Assembly: GCF_030463535.1 (NCBI RefSeq)
Contig: NC_132881.1
Coordinates: forward strand, 41,265,973-41,329,972
DNA from: Salminus brasiliensis
Lineage: Eukaryota > Chordata > Actinopteri > Characiformes > Bryconidae
Direction: 5' to 3'
Length of the DNA stretch: 64,000 nucleotides
Part shown: one piece after another, positions 1-11,991 of the stretch
Numbering within the stretch: the stretch's first letter is position 1
How the letters are laid out: each line of letters begins with the position of its first letter
Translations under genes and position numbers: made by a program
The notes under the pieces: generated by a model
What the model saw: the letters and a program-made list of their open reading frames with translations, nothing else
Databases searched by the model: none
What the model was told of the DNA's origin: nothing

Positions 1-2481
1 TCTTAATTAATCATGGGTGTGTTTTGGCCGTAACATGCAATAAACCAATCAGTGTGTCACTTGCCAATCCCTTTAGGAGCCAGGTGCGGCCTGACTTTGG
101 CGGATTGCTATTTCAATGGCGCAGCTACCTGGACATGTAGGTGAGGTCAAGACCGCAATGAAAGTCTCACTGTTGACCTCTGCCTAGGTTGTTTTCAGTT
201 AGTGGTGCTTCTGTGTTTTTCCTTGTCAAGATAGCAATACGCCAGAAATTAACGACGCAGACGGAAGGCATTAAAATAGACTGTTGGTGGGGTCCCATTG
301 TGTCAAAATAACAAATGTTAAGTCATTTTGGATCAGTCAGAATGATCCAGAATTATAAATAGTGTTTTTACTTTGGCTTTGACTTGGAGTTTTTCTCCTG
401 TAAGTGTAACATTTTGTGTCACGATGATAAATAAATGCTAAGGATTGGGGCCGATACAGGCATATTTTAATGGATTGGATATCTGCTGTTTTAATCCCAA
501 TCCAGTTCAGTTTTGTTTTAACCACAGTATTCAGAGCTCATTTCCAGTGTTCCTTCAGAACTAATTGGAGGCTAACACTAATGCTAATACACACACAAAC
601 TATAGAAACTATAGAAACAAGGCAAAATGCTAAATAGTTTTTTGTAACATGACATACATTTTTAAATGGGCTGTTTTTGAATCTTATTTCCATATGTGGA
701 CTTTATGGACCGGAAAGTGCATGGTTACTTTTAAAGTCTCATTTTAAAAGAGCAAGGAAAATATGTGATATGAGCCCTTTAACAGAGATTTGTTAAAGAA
801 AGGAAAGTGAAAGAAGAACAGGAAGATGTGAAGGATCATGTGGTCTATGGAGAAAAAATGGAACAGATTCTGTCCATACCTCTATTTTTATAACCTTATG
901 AAGAAGGGGTATTACTGAGATAAGTACTGGTTGGACATGTTCTCAGCTTAAGTGTGGTTTTGCTTACCTATGATGGTTTTTTGAGATGTCTCAAAGGCCG
1001 CTTTGTTACACTGTGACCTTAAAAACGTGTACTGTGGATGAAAAAATAAGAGGTTTTTTGAAGTAATGTTGTGGTGGTTTGTTGGTGAATCATTAGGAAT
1101 ATGTGGCTCAGCTAGACTAGCCTGTCTATTTACTTACATCACCCATAAAAGCCTTCTGTCATTCTTAAGTCTACGTCATGCACTGTCATGCGTCGGGCCT
1201 GTTTCTCTTTTTGTTTCTCTTTTTTCCTCATTCTTCTACTGACCTTTTGTCCTTCCTGACCTTCCTGACTGTTATAGACCCCAGACTTGGTGTGGGTGTT
1301 TTGTAGGACCACACAATATATATTCTTTCATTCTAAATATGCAGTAGGAGGTATTCCCTTGCAGTTAGATTTATAGAATTTCTAATTTCAGAAAAGTTCA
1401 ATATATCACAACCTGTATTACCAATATCCATCTTATTGACACAGATAGCTCTCCTACTATACACTCCTCTCACACACAGTCATATCAGAATATTATGGCC
1501 ACCATGGTTTGGCATGAACTCGCCCCGGGACATCGCAGATGCCAAAGTTGACAAAGTTAGCTACACATAAATTACGTGACTGGTGTGAATGACATGATGG
1601 TAGGTATGAGACGAAGGGTGGTTGCACCTCGGAAATGAACAATTTCATTTACATTTACATTTACGGCATTAAGCTGACACTCTTATCGAGAGGTTATTCA
1701 AGGTTACTCATGTTACAGAGGTGGGCCAATGTAGTGTTAGTCTTGCCCAAGGACTCTTAATGGTGTAGTGCAGCACAATCACCCAGACCGGGAATTAATC
1801 CCCAGTCTTCCACATGGTGTGGCAGCTCACTGACCGGTAGTGATGTTGCCTGTTGCGCCACACCAATCACATTTGAGTGCCCCCATGGCATGGCATTGCA
1901 TGAACCGGTCCACCATGAAAGGATTAAAAAAGTTGTAGGCCCAAGCTTGTATTGCAGTACAGCTTCTCCGGCGTCAGGCAGTGTATCATAATCATATCAT
2001 GTAATAGTTTTATGTGATGTGGCTTTTTGTGGTGTTACTCTTTAGACGTCTGGTTCCTGTCACAACCACTGTGAACAACTCTGACTTGTGTAGTTTCTCT
2101 AGAACAAAGCTTTTCACGTCAGATCACTCTGAATAAGTTAGTTTTGCATAGCTATTCCTTTGGCTAGTGGAATTTCCCTTTACATGTTATGTGTTGAAAT
2201 AGGAAAACACAGAAACCTGCATTGTGTTGGATCCCTATGACTAGACTGTGCTCTGGAACTTTCCATATAAGAAAAAAAAGATGCTTGTGAATTTGGTTCC
2301 TAAAACACTTTTGAAAGTTTCTTGAATCGTTGACATAGCCCAGCTGAAGACATGTTGTCAGTTCAAGCATATAAAGAGACAGTGTTACCTAGGAAAACTA
2401 TATATGAATTACTTCTGCCTCTAATTTATTACTTTTTTTTCTCTTTATCCCTCTCCATGTTTTCTCTGCCCATTTCGTCAG
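1..2481. other. Upstream part of vps37c (intron) with no recognisable exon
   Basis: The stretch precedes the first visible vps37c exon and should be intron of that gene, since its amino-terminal exons are not in the window. I looked for the conserved helical exons of the VPS37 core on the + strand and found none. The only structure I recognise is a SINE-like repeat at about 1640-1870. Short open frames here have no family resemblance. Confidence 0.5.
1640..1870 (-). repeat. SINE/LINE-tail-like interspersed repeat
   Basis: Read on the minus strand, the left end gives a fish retroposon tail of the type 'tggataagagtgtcagct...aatgccgtaaatg'. This is followed by a block with 'tcttgcccaaggactct' and a degenerate end rich in GCGCCACACC. 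The same tail recurs near 21555, 24945 and 45370. The family assignment is by eye only. Confidence 0.6.
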
Positions 2482-3331
2482 ATGGAATAATGGGACAAGT
2501 GTCTCCTGAGGGTTTATTCTGTCGTCTACAGGTAGAGGGCGCCAGCACAGAGGCAGAGTCTGAGGTAAGTGGCATAGGTTCAGTGTGTTCACATATTTTC
2601 AGGCACAAACGTGGACAATGTTCAGTTTCAAGCTTCTCCATCTCTCTCGCCCTCTCTTTGTTCTGTCTCTTTTTGTCTCTCAGGCTCTGGCTGATGAGTT
2701 TCTAGAAGGTTCCTTGTCACTTGACTCCTTCCTTGAGCGCTTCCACTCTCTCCGCTCTCTTGCTCACAGGAGACGGGTGTCCATTGAGAAGCTGCAGGAG
2801 ATTATCCGCCAAAAGAGCCAAGGAGTGGGAGATTCTGGCATGACGTCACAGTCTGGCTCCAATCTGGACGCTGGATCGGTATTACCGTGGCAACCGCAGC
2901 AACCCCAGCAACAGCCGCAACAGAAACCCAGCGTGTCTACCAACCCCTCCAACTCTGCCCTGCCATACGCCCCATACCCTGTTTCTGCTCCCACCCAGCC
3001 CTCTTCAGCCTCTGTAGCAGGCCCCTCCAACCCTTCTGCTGCATTCCAACCGTACCCCAACCAGGCTACAGCCTTTACTCCATCCACAGGCTACCCTGCA
3101 CCTCGGCCTGGCTTTGGCCCCTCTACCTGCCCGTACCCCTCTCAACCCGCATTTCCTGCTCCCCAAGGTCCTCCATTTGGCCAGTTTGGCCCTACTAATG
3201 CTCCATACCCCAGTCAATACCCTTATGGCGGTTATAGTTACCCCATGGGTCCTCACATGGCCCCTTCCCAGTCACCTACAGGTAGGCCACTTTATAGGCC
3301 AGGGTTTGGAGTACCACAGCCATACTCCTGA
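2482..3331 (+). CDS. vps37c: VPS37C, ESCRT-I subunit, C-terminal part (last two coding exons)
   Basis: Coding exons are 2482-2564 (enters in phase 1, ends in phase 0, donor gtaagt) and 2684-3331 (acceptor ctctcag, stop TGA at 3329-3331). The first encodes the end of the Mod(r) core, with LLxLLQVEG-like 'FCRLQVEG' and then EAESE. The second opens with ALADEFLEG and LDSFLERFHSLRSLAHRRR, matching the helical hairpin that binds VPS23/TSG101. A Pro/Tyr/Gln-rich tail of about 165 residues follows, typical of VPS37C rather than VPS37A, B or D. Family knowledge: ESCRT-I sorts ubiquitinated cargo at endosomes. The N-terminal exons lie left of the window. A GT at 3281 (after CCTACAG) could be an alternative donor, but the frame stays open to 3331 and vertebrate VPS37C ends in one large exon. 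I see no P(T/S)AP motif in the tail. Confidence 0.9.
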
Positions 3332-5336
3332 ACCCTAGTGTCTCTTTCTCTCTCTCTCTCTCTCTCATGCTCTCTCTCTCTCTTTCTCTCTCTCTTTATC
3401 TCTTTCTCTCTCTCTTTCTTTCTCTGTCTCTGTCTCTCTCCCTCACCCTCAATTGTTTTGTCTCTTTCCTCCCTCTACTCCTCACAACAAGATTTGTGGT
3501 TTGCGTACCCCTGGCACCATTCTCTTCCTGTTGAGGCTTACACACAGAACGACAGACTTTGGGTTACCATGTCCCCCTTTTGTTCCGCACCTCAAAGAAA
3601 GACCGGCTCCAAAAACCTGTCAGAGACCAAAACGGACATCACACTTGACCCTGGACTCGGTTTAGTTCCTGGCTAATATAGCATGTTTTCTGAGATCGCA
3701 AGTCATTGATCGTGTTGGTTGTATTTGACGTTTATCTTTTCATTTCAGTCCAACGGAATCGTGTTGCTGTGTGGCCTTGTTCGCCTATGGTACATCGTTC
3801 ATGTCATCTTTTTTTGTTTTGTTTAATTTTATTTAAGTACTAATGGAAAAATGTCACACTACGTACACATGCATCTCTTAGCTTCAGGCTTCCCTTTTGT
3901 GCGTGTGGCCACTTGTCTGCAACATCCTCTTTTGTGATTATAGTTATAATTTTGGAGCATTACACTTCCACCACTTAGTGAAGGCACAGACTGCCTCACA
4001 GACCTTTTATGTTTGTCGCCACGTTTTTGGGGCATCTATCGTTTGGGCGGTTTTGACCCTGGACCATGTTCTTTCTAACCTGTCGAAGAGTGCATCCGGT
4101 TCTGTTGTGAATGCAAGAGCGCAACTGCTTTGCTCTCTCCCCATTTCTTATTTCTTTGTCTGAACTGACTCCTCATTCCTCTCCTCCCCCTCACTCCTCC
4201 TCTTTCTTAACCTTTTATCCTGTTTCGTATTCTTTCCTTCCTTTTTTATGTTTTGGTTCTGTTTATACCTCCTTGCTCCATGTATAGTTTATTGACTGAG
4301 AACAGCGACCATGACCAGAAGGAACAGTGTATTTCCAACAAGTTCTCTGGTGGAGACTTATTTGTTATTTGTATAAACAGATACAACTAATAATGGTAAA
4401 TATAAAAAAAACAAAAAAAAACAAGGGATATTACTATAGACATATCTTTATCTTCTATAGCACAGTAGGTGGCGTGGCGTACGAGGCAAGGGAAACATAA
4501 TACAGCACAGTGCATATGCAAGGGGGTTTGGGCTGCATAACATCCCTAGAAATGGTCATACAGCATTCAGTACCCATCTTGGCACTAAAGCTGGCATGGA
4601 AAAGACATTTAACCTTTTAAAGCCAAGATCTCTTGTTACGATGGTTGGCAAGGTCTTAATGTAGATACTTATCACTGCTAGAATCTTGGTTTGGGTTGGC
4701 CTACGCAAGGGTAGATGAAAGCTTTATGTATCCTCTACGAAGGTGTTATGTAGTCCTCTGCAACAGCCCACACCTTTAGGAGTGTTTACCTGCTGCATGT
4801 CGACTGAAAGGATGACCGTTTTGAATCACGTTTGCACTCCACAATAACAGCCTCTGTCCCTACGGCAGAAGGGCCTGGCGGCGGAGCCTTAGGACCATCA
4901 GCTTTAGATCAGATGCTCGGGGTCAGTTTTTTTTTTTGGTTGTTTTTTTGTTTTGTTTTTTTCTGTTGTTTTTGGCTTCCCCCCCTCTTAGTTTTATCAA
5001 TCATTATTGTTTTTAACTTTAAAAGCAATCCAAAAACCAGAGGCGTCCCCAATCAAGCCTCAGGTGGCTTTAATGAATTAAACAAACTCAGTAATTAAGA
5101 CTCAGGTTTGGAGCAAAAGCCCCGTCGTCTACGGCCCGTCCTCAGGACCTGAAGCGAGGGAGAAAGCTGGCATGAAATAAAAAGGAGGGGAAATGGGATG
5201 AAATTTTAGTCGCACACTGTGATGTGCAGCGTTAGAGGAAAGACATTCTGTGGGGTTGGTGGTGATGACTGTAGCCTGTTAAAAGTGTATTATTTTTATT
5301 TTTATTGCTTTTTCTTTTTTTGGTGTGGATATTAAA
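3332..5336 (+). other. Probable vps37c 3'UTR with CT-rich tract
   Basis: Non-coding DNA continues from the stop codon and begins with a (CT)n-rich tract at about 3341-3445. An ATTAAA at 5331-5336 is a plausible poly(A) signal, followed by T/G-rich sequence. No further conserved reading frame is visible. The end point is inferred, not shown. Confidence 0.45.
5331..5336 (+). terminator. Candidate poly(A) signal ATTAAA for vps37c
   Basis: ATTAAA lies about 2.0 kb after the vps37c stop, and GTGTGG-rich sequence follows about 30 bases on. This position fits a cleavage site. AATAAA-like matches are frequent in this AT-rich DNA, so this one is only a candidate. Confidence 0.35.
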
Positions 5337-8300
5337 CACTGAAGTTGATCTATGAAGACTGTGCTGTGTGGACTGTGCTTTATAATGCTCGGCATTTCCT
5401 GAACATTCATTCTTTCAGTCTTATTTTAAGTGAATTTAGGTTTAAGGCTCGTCACAAAAGCGTTTTGGTTTTGCTTTGTGAATTTAGCTAGACATCCGCA
5501 GCGGTAGTTTGACTCACTTTCCAAAAGTATTCAAATACAGTAAAAATTGAATCATAAGTGAGACTTGAGAGGGCGTTGTGGGGATTTTTGTTTGGCAGAC
5601 CAGCGTTTACGGGGCTTTCAACACATCTACGGCATGGTAAACCAACACAGCGGCACCTGACACAGAGTGAGAGAGTGAAGGAGGGAGCGAGGTGGCGGGG
5701 AAAGAGTGTAAACACAAAGAACAAATGAGCAATAGTGAGATAAAAGAAAAAGAGAGAGAGACTGAGAAAGGCGAACAGGTATTGGCGCCTTAGAGAAAGA
5801 TTCACAGGCTTGATGTTTCATGAACTAGATCTAGAGTGTTTGATTTTCTTGTAAGCGTGGACTGACATTTGTGCTGTTTCTGCTTACAAACTAAAAGGCT
5901 AAATTTAACTCAAGCAAATATTGTAATATAAAAATATGGGGGGGAAATGCTCATCTTAAAAACAATGTGACGATGCGGATGCATAAACCTACATGCAGTT
6001 ACGGGAAGTAAACTAAAGGAAAGACTTGAATCTTAAATTTCAAAAAGCCGCAGATGCTGCATGGCATTGTCTTCTGAAGGTTTACATATTTATATATATA
6101 ATGATTCTATTCTATTATTCTATTATTCTTTGCCTTTTCAGCCTGTTTTAAATTATAATACAGCACAAAAATAATTTAAAAAATCTGTTTGTCTGAGAGA
6201 TCCCAGCTGGTTATAATAAGTGCTGTAAATGACTATAAATAGAAACACTTAAAAGGTGAATTTTGTTTGATATTAAATGTTTGTCTTAATTGGATTGGAT
6301 TGATTGACTTAATTGGATGCGATGGTATTGATTAGTTGTATTATTTCTGCAAAAGTTCTCAGCATTTCAAATTTAAAAAATAAAGGTGCTACAAAGGGTT
6401 CTTTGAGTGATGACCGAAGAACCACATTGGTTACCATTAAAAACCCATTTCTACTGAGTGTGAATGAGCTTTAAATCTGGTAAAGCACCTTTACATAGAC
6501 TTCTTTTACATTTTGTAGGTACAAATAGTTATTTCACACTGAAACTGAAAAAAATACCTTATGTACTTCAAGCAGTTGACCCTGGGTATAATCAACTCAA
6601 ATAAATACTTTTAATCCAATAATAGTTTTTTTAAAGTATTTATTGAAGTTGAGTAAACCCAGTTCAGTTGCTTGTCGCCACATGAAATAATTGTTTACGG
6701 CTGAAGGGACGAGGCATTTTTAACAGTGCATGATGTAACTACTGAGCTGCAAAACTCATACAAACTTATCTCCAACAAGACTGATGATGCTGATGCAACA
6801 GGACTTTACGCTATCTGTACACTATTTCTATACAAATATGCTAAAGGGGGTCTTTCAAACCTCTGTGGGATGGCCTAAAAGTCCAATTTTACATTTGTAC
6901 TCCCAAAAAGTAAAAATACTTAAGATGTGAGTGTACTGTTCCCTCCTCAACCTTACCACAAACATATACTTCTACAATGTTAATGTATGATGATGTTCCT
7001 ACTGGATCATAACCACAATGCACCATAGTGTGCTCTCCACTTCTCACAAAGTTATTATGGTGCACAATGGAACGATGTTAATCTGGACTACACACCCTTG
7101 TTTTACAGTGCCACGTCCATAATCACTGATACAAGCAGGTATTAAAGGCTCGTGTTTAATCACATATTTCAAAACATGTTGAAGAGAAGTAGAGTTTGCT
7201 CAACATCTTCATGCTGAAAAACAGGCCATGGTTAGTTATCCAGTCACGGGTGTGTTTGGGGGAGCAAAACTTAATTTAGAAGGAGGAGAAGTCCCCTCGT
7301 CCCCACTTCCGTGGAGGAAGTGCACACTGCCCGGTGTTTGTCCTGGTGGCGATGGTCTCTTGCCAGGGTCGAAGGGGTTCACCGATCCGCCTGTGTAGGG
7401 TAAGTGATGATGGCGTGCACCTAGGGCTGTATATAATTAAGACTTTCTTATGCTTGGGAATCAGAACTGTGTTAGTGATTGATAAATGATAGACAGGGGT
7501 AATTGAATGATCAGTAATAAAGAACCTACAGTTTAAACTGCTCTTAGTTTCTGCTCCCCTTCATTTTACCATCCCTATAATCTGGAACAAAACAGATGTA
7601 CAACATAATATAAATACACAGATTACTTTAAACCTAAAACACAAATATTAGATCATCAGACCCCAAAAAATCCAGCTGAATAAATCTCAGAATCCAGGTG
7701 CAATTTCTGAATACATTAGACAATCATTCAGTAAGGGCAATTTACATATGGGAGGGGGGGTCCTACCCCCATATTCCCCTATTATACCTAACAAATATTT
7801 GCTAGAGCAATCAAGCAACGTCTATAAAAATGAATTGATGTACTTATTTTATCTTTCTATTTATGTTTCTATTGTTTTTTTTCTTGTGAAATTTTGGCAC
7901 AATGTAAATTATGAAATCACAGGTCTTTATTCCTCTAGCCCATGTAATAACATGTACAAAGATTAAAATGGGTAGAATTATAATGTTGTCCTGTACAGGA
8001 TTTATTTAATGTCTTTACTTAGAAAATCAACAAAATATTTAAATAAATATTATTTAGGTTTATTTTGTCTTTAAAAAAAATCTTTTTTTTTTCAGTATAG
8101 TAAAGTGTTGGAACTTTCATACACAAGATATTTCAGGGTTCTCTCAAATTAGCATATCCACATGTCATTGGCTTCACAGGGGGCTTCAGTAACAGGACCT
8201 TAAATGAGTTCATGTTCTTTTCACCTAATGAGGTATTCCATGGAATTGATGAATTTAAAATCAGGATATGGATTTAAGTAACAAAATATCAGAAATATAT

Positions 8301-10300
8301 GGAGGGGAAATGTCATTTACTAAAGACAATAAACACTTGTAATTTTTAATTTGCAAAAGTTAATTTATTGAACCATGCTTGGTTCTACAGTCACACCACA
8401 AGTTTGTGTAAAACAAAGCCATGTTTAAACAGCGACAGTATTTTAAAAGCTGACAGTACTCAATACTCAATATTATATTAATTTGCAGTACAGTAGAAAT
8501 GCAGTGTAATCACTCATAAATAATGCTTTTTTTTCTAGATTACTTATTACACACTGCTTCATATTCACACTGCTAACATTGTTCACCACAATTTGATGAT
8601 GTGTACGTATAATGTATGTGTACATATAAAATATGTACATTGTCTGTAGATTGCACATCGCTGGAACCAATGTCCCTTGTGTGTGTCAACATACTTGGCC
8701 AATAAATCTGGTTCTGAATTCTGAACTATATAATATTTTAGATATACCTATAACATCAGAGCTGGCTCAGGGCATCCCGGAGAAACCTGAAATCAAACTT
8801 TGTTCTTCAAACTAGCTCACAAGATCTGGACTACTTTCTTTAGAATGAGAAATTCTTTTTGTTTTCTTTTTGTTTTGTTTTACTGTATTTATGTTCACCC
8901 GCACCTGCCTTCAGTGGGATCTAGAGTTTTGACAGTAAAAACTTTCTAATTGCTGAGATAAATGTTTTAAAATGACAATTATAAAGAAAACTTCTGGGCA
9001 ATCCTGGCAAAAGTACATGTCTTTTTCAAATCCTTTACAGAAACACACTTCTCACACACGTAAGTATAACTACTACCTTTTTGCTTAATTTAATATTATA
9101 TAAATTATATATTATGTATAAAAATAATATACTATATTTTTATTCAACAATAAATAGTATTTCTGTTAATGTATAGTTCTGTTTAAATAGTGAAAAAATA
9201 AATCAATTCGACACTGTTACATCAAGTCGTTGTTCCTCCATTTTTATAGCACTTAGATCTCACCCACCCAAACCACTTTAACTCTTACTGCTAAGCACAA
9301 GATATTGTATTAATTACTTAATAAGTAATTAATATATTAATAAATATGAATTAATAAAAGTGTATACATTAAAAAATGGGTTTAATATACTCATGCATTA
9401 TACTTATATATTTAATCCAGTAAGATGAATCCAGCTGGAATAGTTCTGATAGTTCTGATACACATACATTTATGTTTAAATATTATAGAATCTTCAAAAA
9501 TAATGTTACAATAAGTACAATATGTTTTGAAATGTACAATTCTGTTGGGTCTACAATGTGAGCTTATTTCAACTTAGAAAATAAATTTAATCTGTCATGT
9601 AAACATTTGAATAAGTGCCCAAATATTTGCATAAGTGTAAATATATTGTCGCTGTCACCACTGTTTTCATTTTCTTTACTTGTTGACATTCTTTACATAA
9701 TGTCGAAAATAATGTCAACCAAAACTTGACTTGGAAAAAACCTTTTTACATTGTCTTCCATTGAAAGCTAAGAAGGTTTTTCCTTCTCATGTAAAGATGC
9801 TGTTCTGGAGGTACAAGGTTTTTGTCCATCAGCTACAATATATTAGTCTACACTCTTGCATAAGCTACTTTACATGCACACACACACAAAAAAACAGGTC
9901 AATTGAGCTGTAGGCAAAGACCCCCCATGGAGATAAAATTACCCAGAGAGGCGATGGTGGGGGATTTGGGCTCCATTTCATAATTTGATGTCCGTGCTGA
10001 ATTATTTGCTAAAGTGAGGTCTGTAATAGATTCTCTGAAATATCACACTGATGTGATCACACAAAGAGAGAGTGAGTTAACAGAAGGACTCGCTCTGCCT
10101 TCTTCCAGTAGTCTGAGTGGAATGGGTCTCAGCACTGTGGAGCAAAGTTTAAAACTCAGACACAATTACTCACTACCGCACTTTCATCAGCGTCCCTCTG
10201 CCTCTCCGATTACGCTGCTCTGCTTTGCTAACACCCACTTTTGCTACAGCCTTCATATTTTTTCTGTGTTTAAGATTTTTTTCTCTCTCAGTGTTCCTTT
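5337..10300. other. Intergenic region, vps37c to CD5, AT-rich, no gene seen
   Basis: I find no exon of a recognisable family on either strand. Contents include a GA-rich patch (about 5650-5765), a short GGTTCTT/AAGAACC repeat (about 6385-6480), a GC-richer patch (about 7240-7415) with a donor-like end, a retroposon tail (about 8570-8735) and long AT-rich runs (about 9080-9480). Confidence 0.5.
8570..8735 (+). repeat. Non-LTR retrotransposon 3' tail fragment
   Basis: The segment ends with 'ttggccaataaatctg' and then 'gttctgaattctga'. This is the usual 3' end of fish LINE copies (…CAATAAA plus TTCTGA repeats). No reverse-transcriptase reading frame is attached, so it is a heavily 5'-truncated copy or tail. 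Confidence 0.55.
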
Positions 10301-10490
10301 GAAGTGAGGAAGCAGTGCAGTGTGCAGAGAGCAACAAGAGAGCCGTGGAGATGCACTGTATGGAGGGAGAGATGATGATGGGGGAGGAGAAATGAAGAAA
10401 GTATGGTTTTTACACCTCTGCCTGTTTCCTTTCAATTCATTCGTGTCTGTCGCTTGCAGTAAAAGCTCCTCCATGTGTTTTTCAGCAAAG
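10301..10490 (+). other. Candidate first (5'UTR) exon of CD5 with upstream ATGs
   Basis: The block ends in a good donor (AAG|gtaaga at 10490/10491). It contains several upstream ATGs whose frame stops at a TGA overlapping the ATG at 10392. That ATG opens 33 codons (MKKVWFLHLCLF...), hydrophobic and signal-like, ending in phase 0 and in frame with the next exon at 11986. It could be a 5'UTR exon with short upstream frames, or it could add 33 residues plus two more codons to the CD5 leader. I prefer the UTR reading because the next exon has its own ATG and leader. Confidence 0.45.
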
Positions 10491-11225
10491 GTAAGAACTG
10501 GATGGATCTGATATGTTTATGCTTTAACATTGGGGTCAGACGCATTGTAGGCAAGACCTAGTCTTAATTACTCTTTTAATGGTTTTTATTGGTGAATTCT
10601 CAGCTGGGAAAACGTGATGCGGTCCGGGGAAAAGATTCGTTGGCCTCGTAATCTTTCCACTTAATTCGTAGTCCTGTGAGGTTGTTGAAAACGAAGGGAG
10701 CTTTATCGCACTGCAAAGAACCAGGAACAGCCTTAACTAGCTTTATCTAAGTAGGTCTGCGTAGGCCAAGCTTAGGCCACAACCTAACTTGACCTCAACT
10801 GACCCTTTAGCTGTCATGTCTCAGACTGCTTTTAAGCCCACGATTACTCACATTCAGGGCCTACAGTTGGTCACAAGCTGTCTCAAAACATGTAACAAGC
10901 GATCTGATCAGAGATCACACCATTGCATTGTATAAAAAAGATTGTATCTATAGGTACGATGTGCTTGAAAGGTTCCTTAGACTTTTCTTCTTTAAAAGCA
11001 AAGCTCATATGAAAGGCCCAAAAGGTCAAAGGCCTTGAAAATGGCAGTGTTTTACCTCTTGGTAGCTTCTTTGTACTTTCAGCATGTTTTCTTCATCTGA
11101 ACATATTTTATACAGCACTAAATGATGTGAGGAACATTTCGCTGCTACCTAAAACGAAGACAAAATGGTCATTTTACAGGAGAAGGCAAACTTTTAGTCC
11201 GTTATGTCAGTAGTCAGTAGAGTTT

Positions 11226-11345
11226 TTACTCCCTAATTTCTGGGCCATTTCTATTGGTCCAGTCAACGCAAAATATTAATACAGTCTAAAGAACAGCTGC
11301 CATGTTCAAATGATGAAGAAGAAAAATGGAGATACGTGTTTATTT
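11226..11345 (+). repeat. Dispersed short repeat ('agaacagctgcca' family)
   Basis: The block carries 'tttctattggtccagt' and 'aaagaacagctgccat', and ends near 'aaaaatggagatac'. Related blocks with the same order occur at about 12178-12300 and 15690-15815 on +, and at about 20150-20290 inverted. Four copies sit in or beside the CD5 gene, which suggests a short non-autonomous mobile element. Confidence 0.55.
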
Positions 11346-11991
11346 GTTGTTTTAAAAAACTGTGATAGATTACTTTTTGAATGTTTTTTAAGGGTTTTAG
11401 TAAAGAGTGTTTTCACTGTTAGGGATGCACAATCATTTCAGAATCATATCAGTATCAGCAAATAAATCAGACAGGCCGTACGGATGTTTAGATTTGGCGA
11501 TATTTTCAGATATTTTAAGATATATTTATTGCACTCTGGGCCATTTTCCCAGATGCGCAGATTTAAGTGTTAGGATCATCTTAACTGGTAAAGAGAGTGT
11601 TCAATTTGATGCTCACTCCACCATTTAAGAATTATCTTCGTGCTCAGGAAAGATGTTCTCAGGAAACCCAGCCCATGTTTTGGTGATACTGGGCTACTGC
11701 ACTAAAATGCCTGCAATGTTTTTTCATTTTACTGCCTTCATATCCCTGCAAAAATAAATCTTACGCTTCTCTGTAATGCTGATCCAGATAAGTTTAGTTC
11801 AGGTGTGTGTAGATTTAAAGTATTTCATACTTTTAATAAATGTTTATATATCAAAATCAGCAAGTATTCACATGAGACATGTCAGATATTGCCAGATATC
11901 ACCCTAGATCCCCATATCAGTGCATCCCCAGACGTTGGAATAACTGTGAGCATAAAAGCAGTGTTTTTCTATCTTTTACCTTCAGTTGCTG

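Noticed and set aside
2764-3087. 107-aa minus-strand frame
   Set aside because: Antisense shadow of the Pro/Gln-rich vps37c exon.
3281-3492. Possible extra vps37c intron (donor GTAGGC at 3281, acceptor near 3491) giving a different C-terminus
   Set aside because: The frame continues openly to a stop at 3331 and vertebrate VPS37C ends in a single large exon; no conserved residues were seen downstream.
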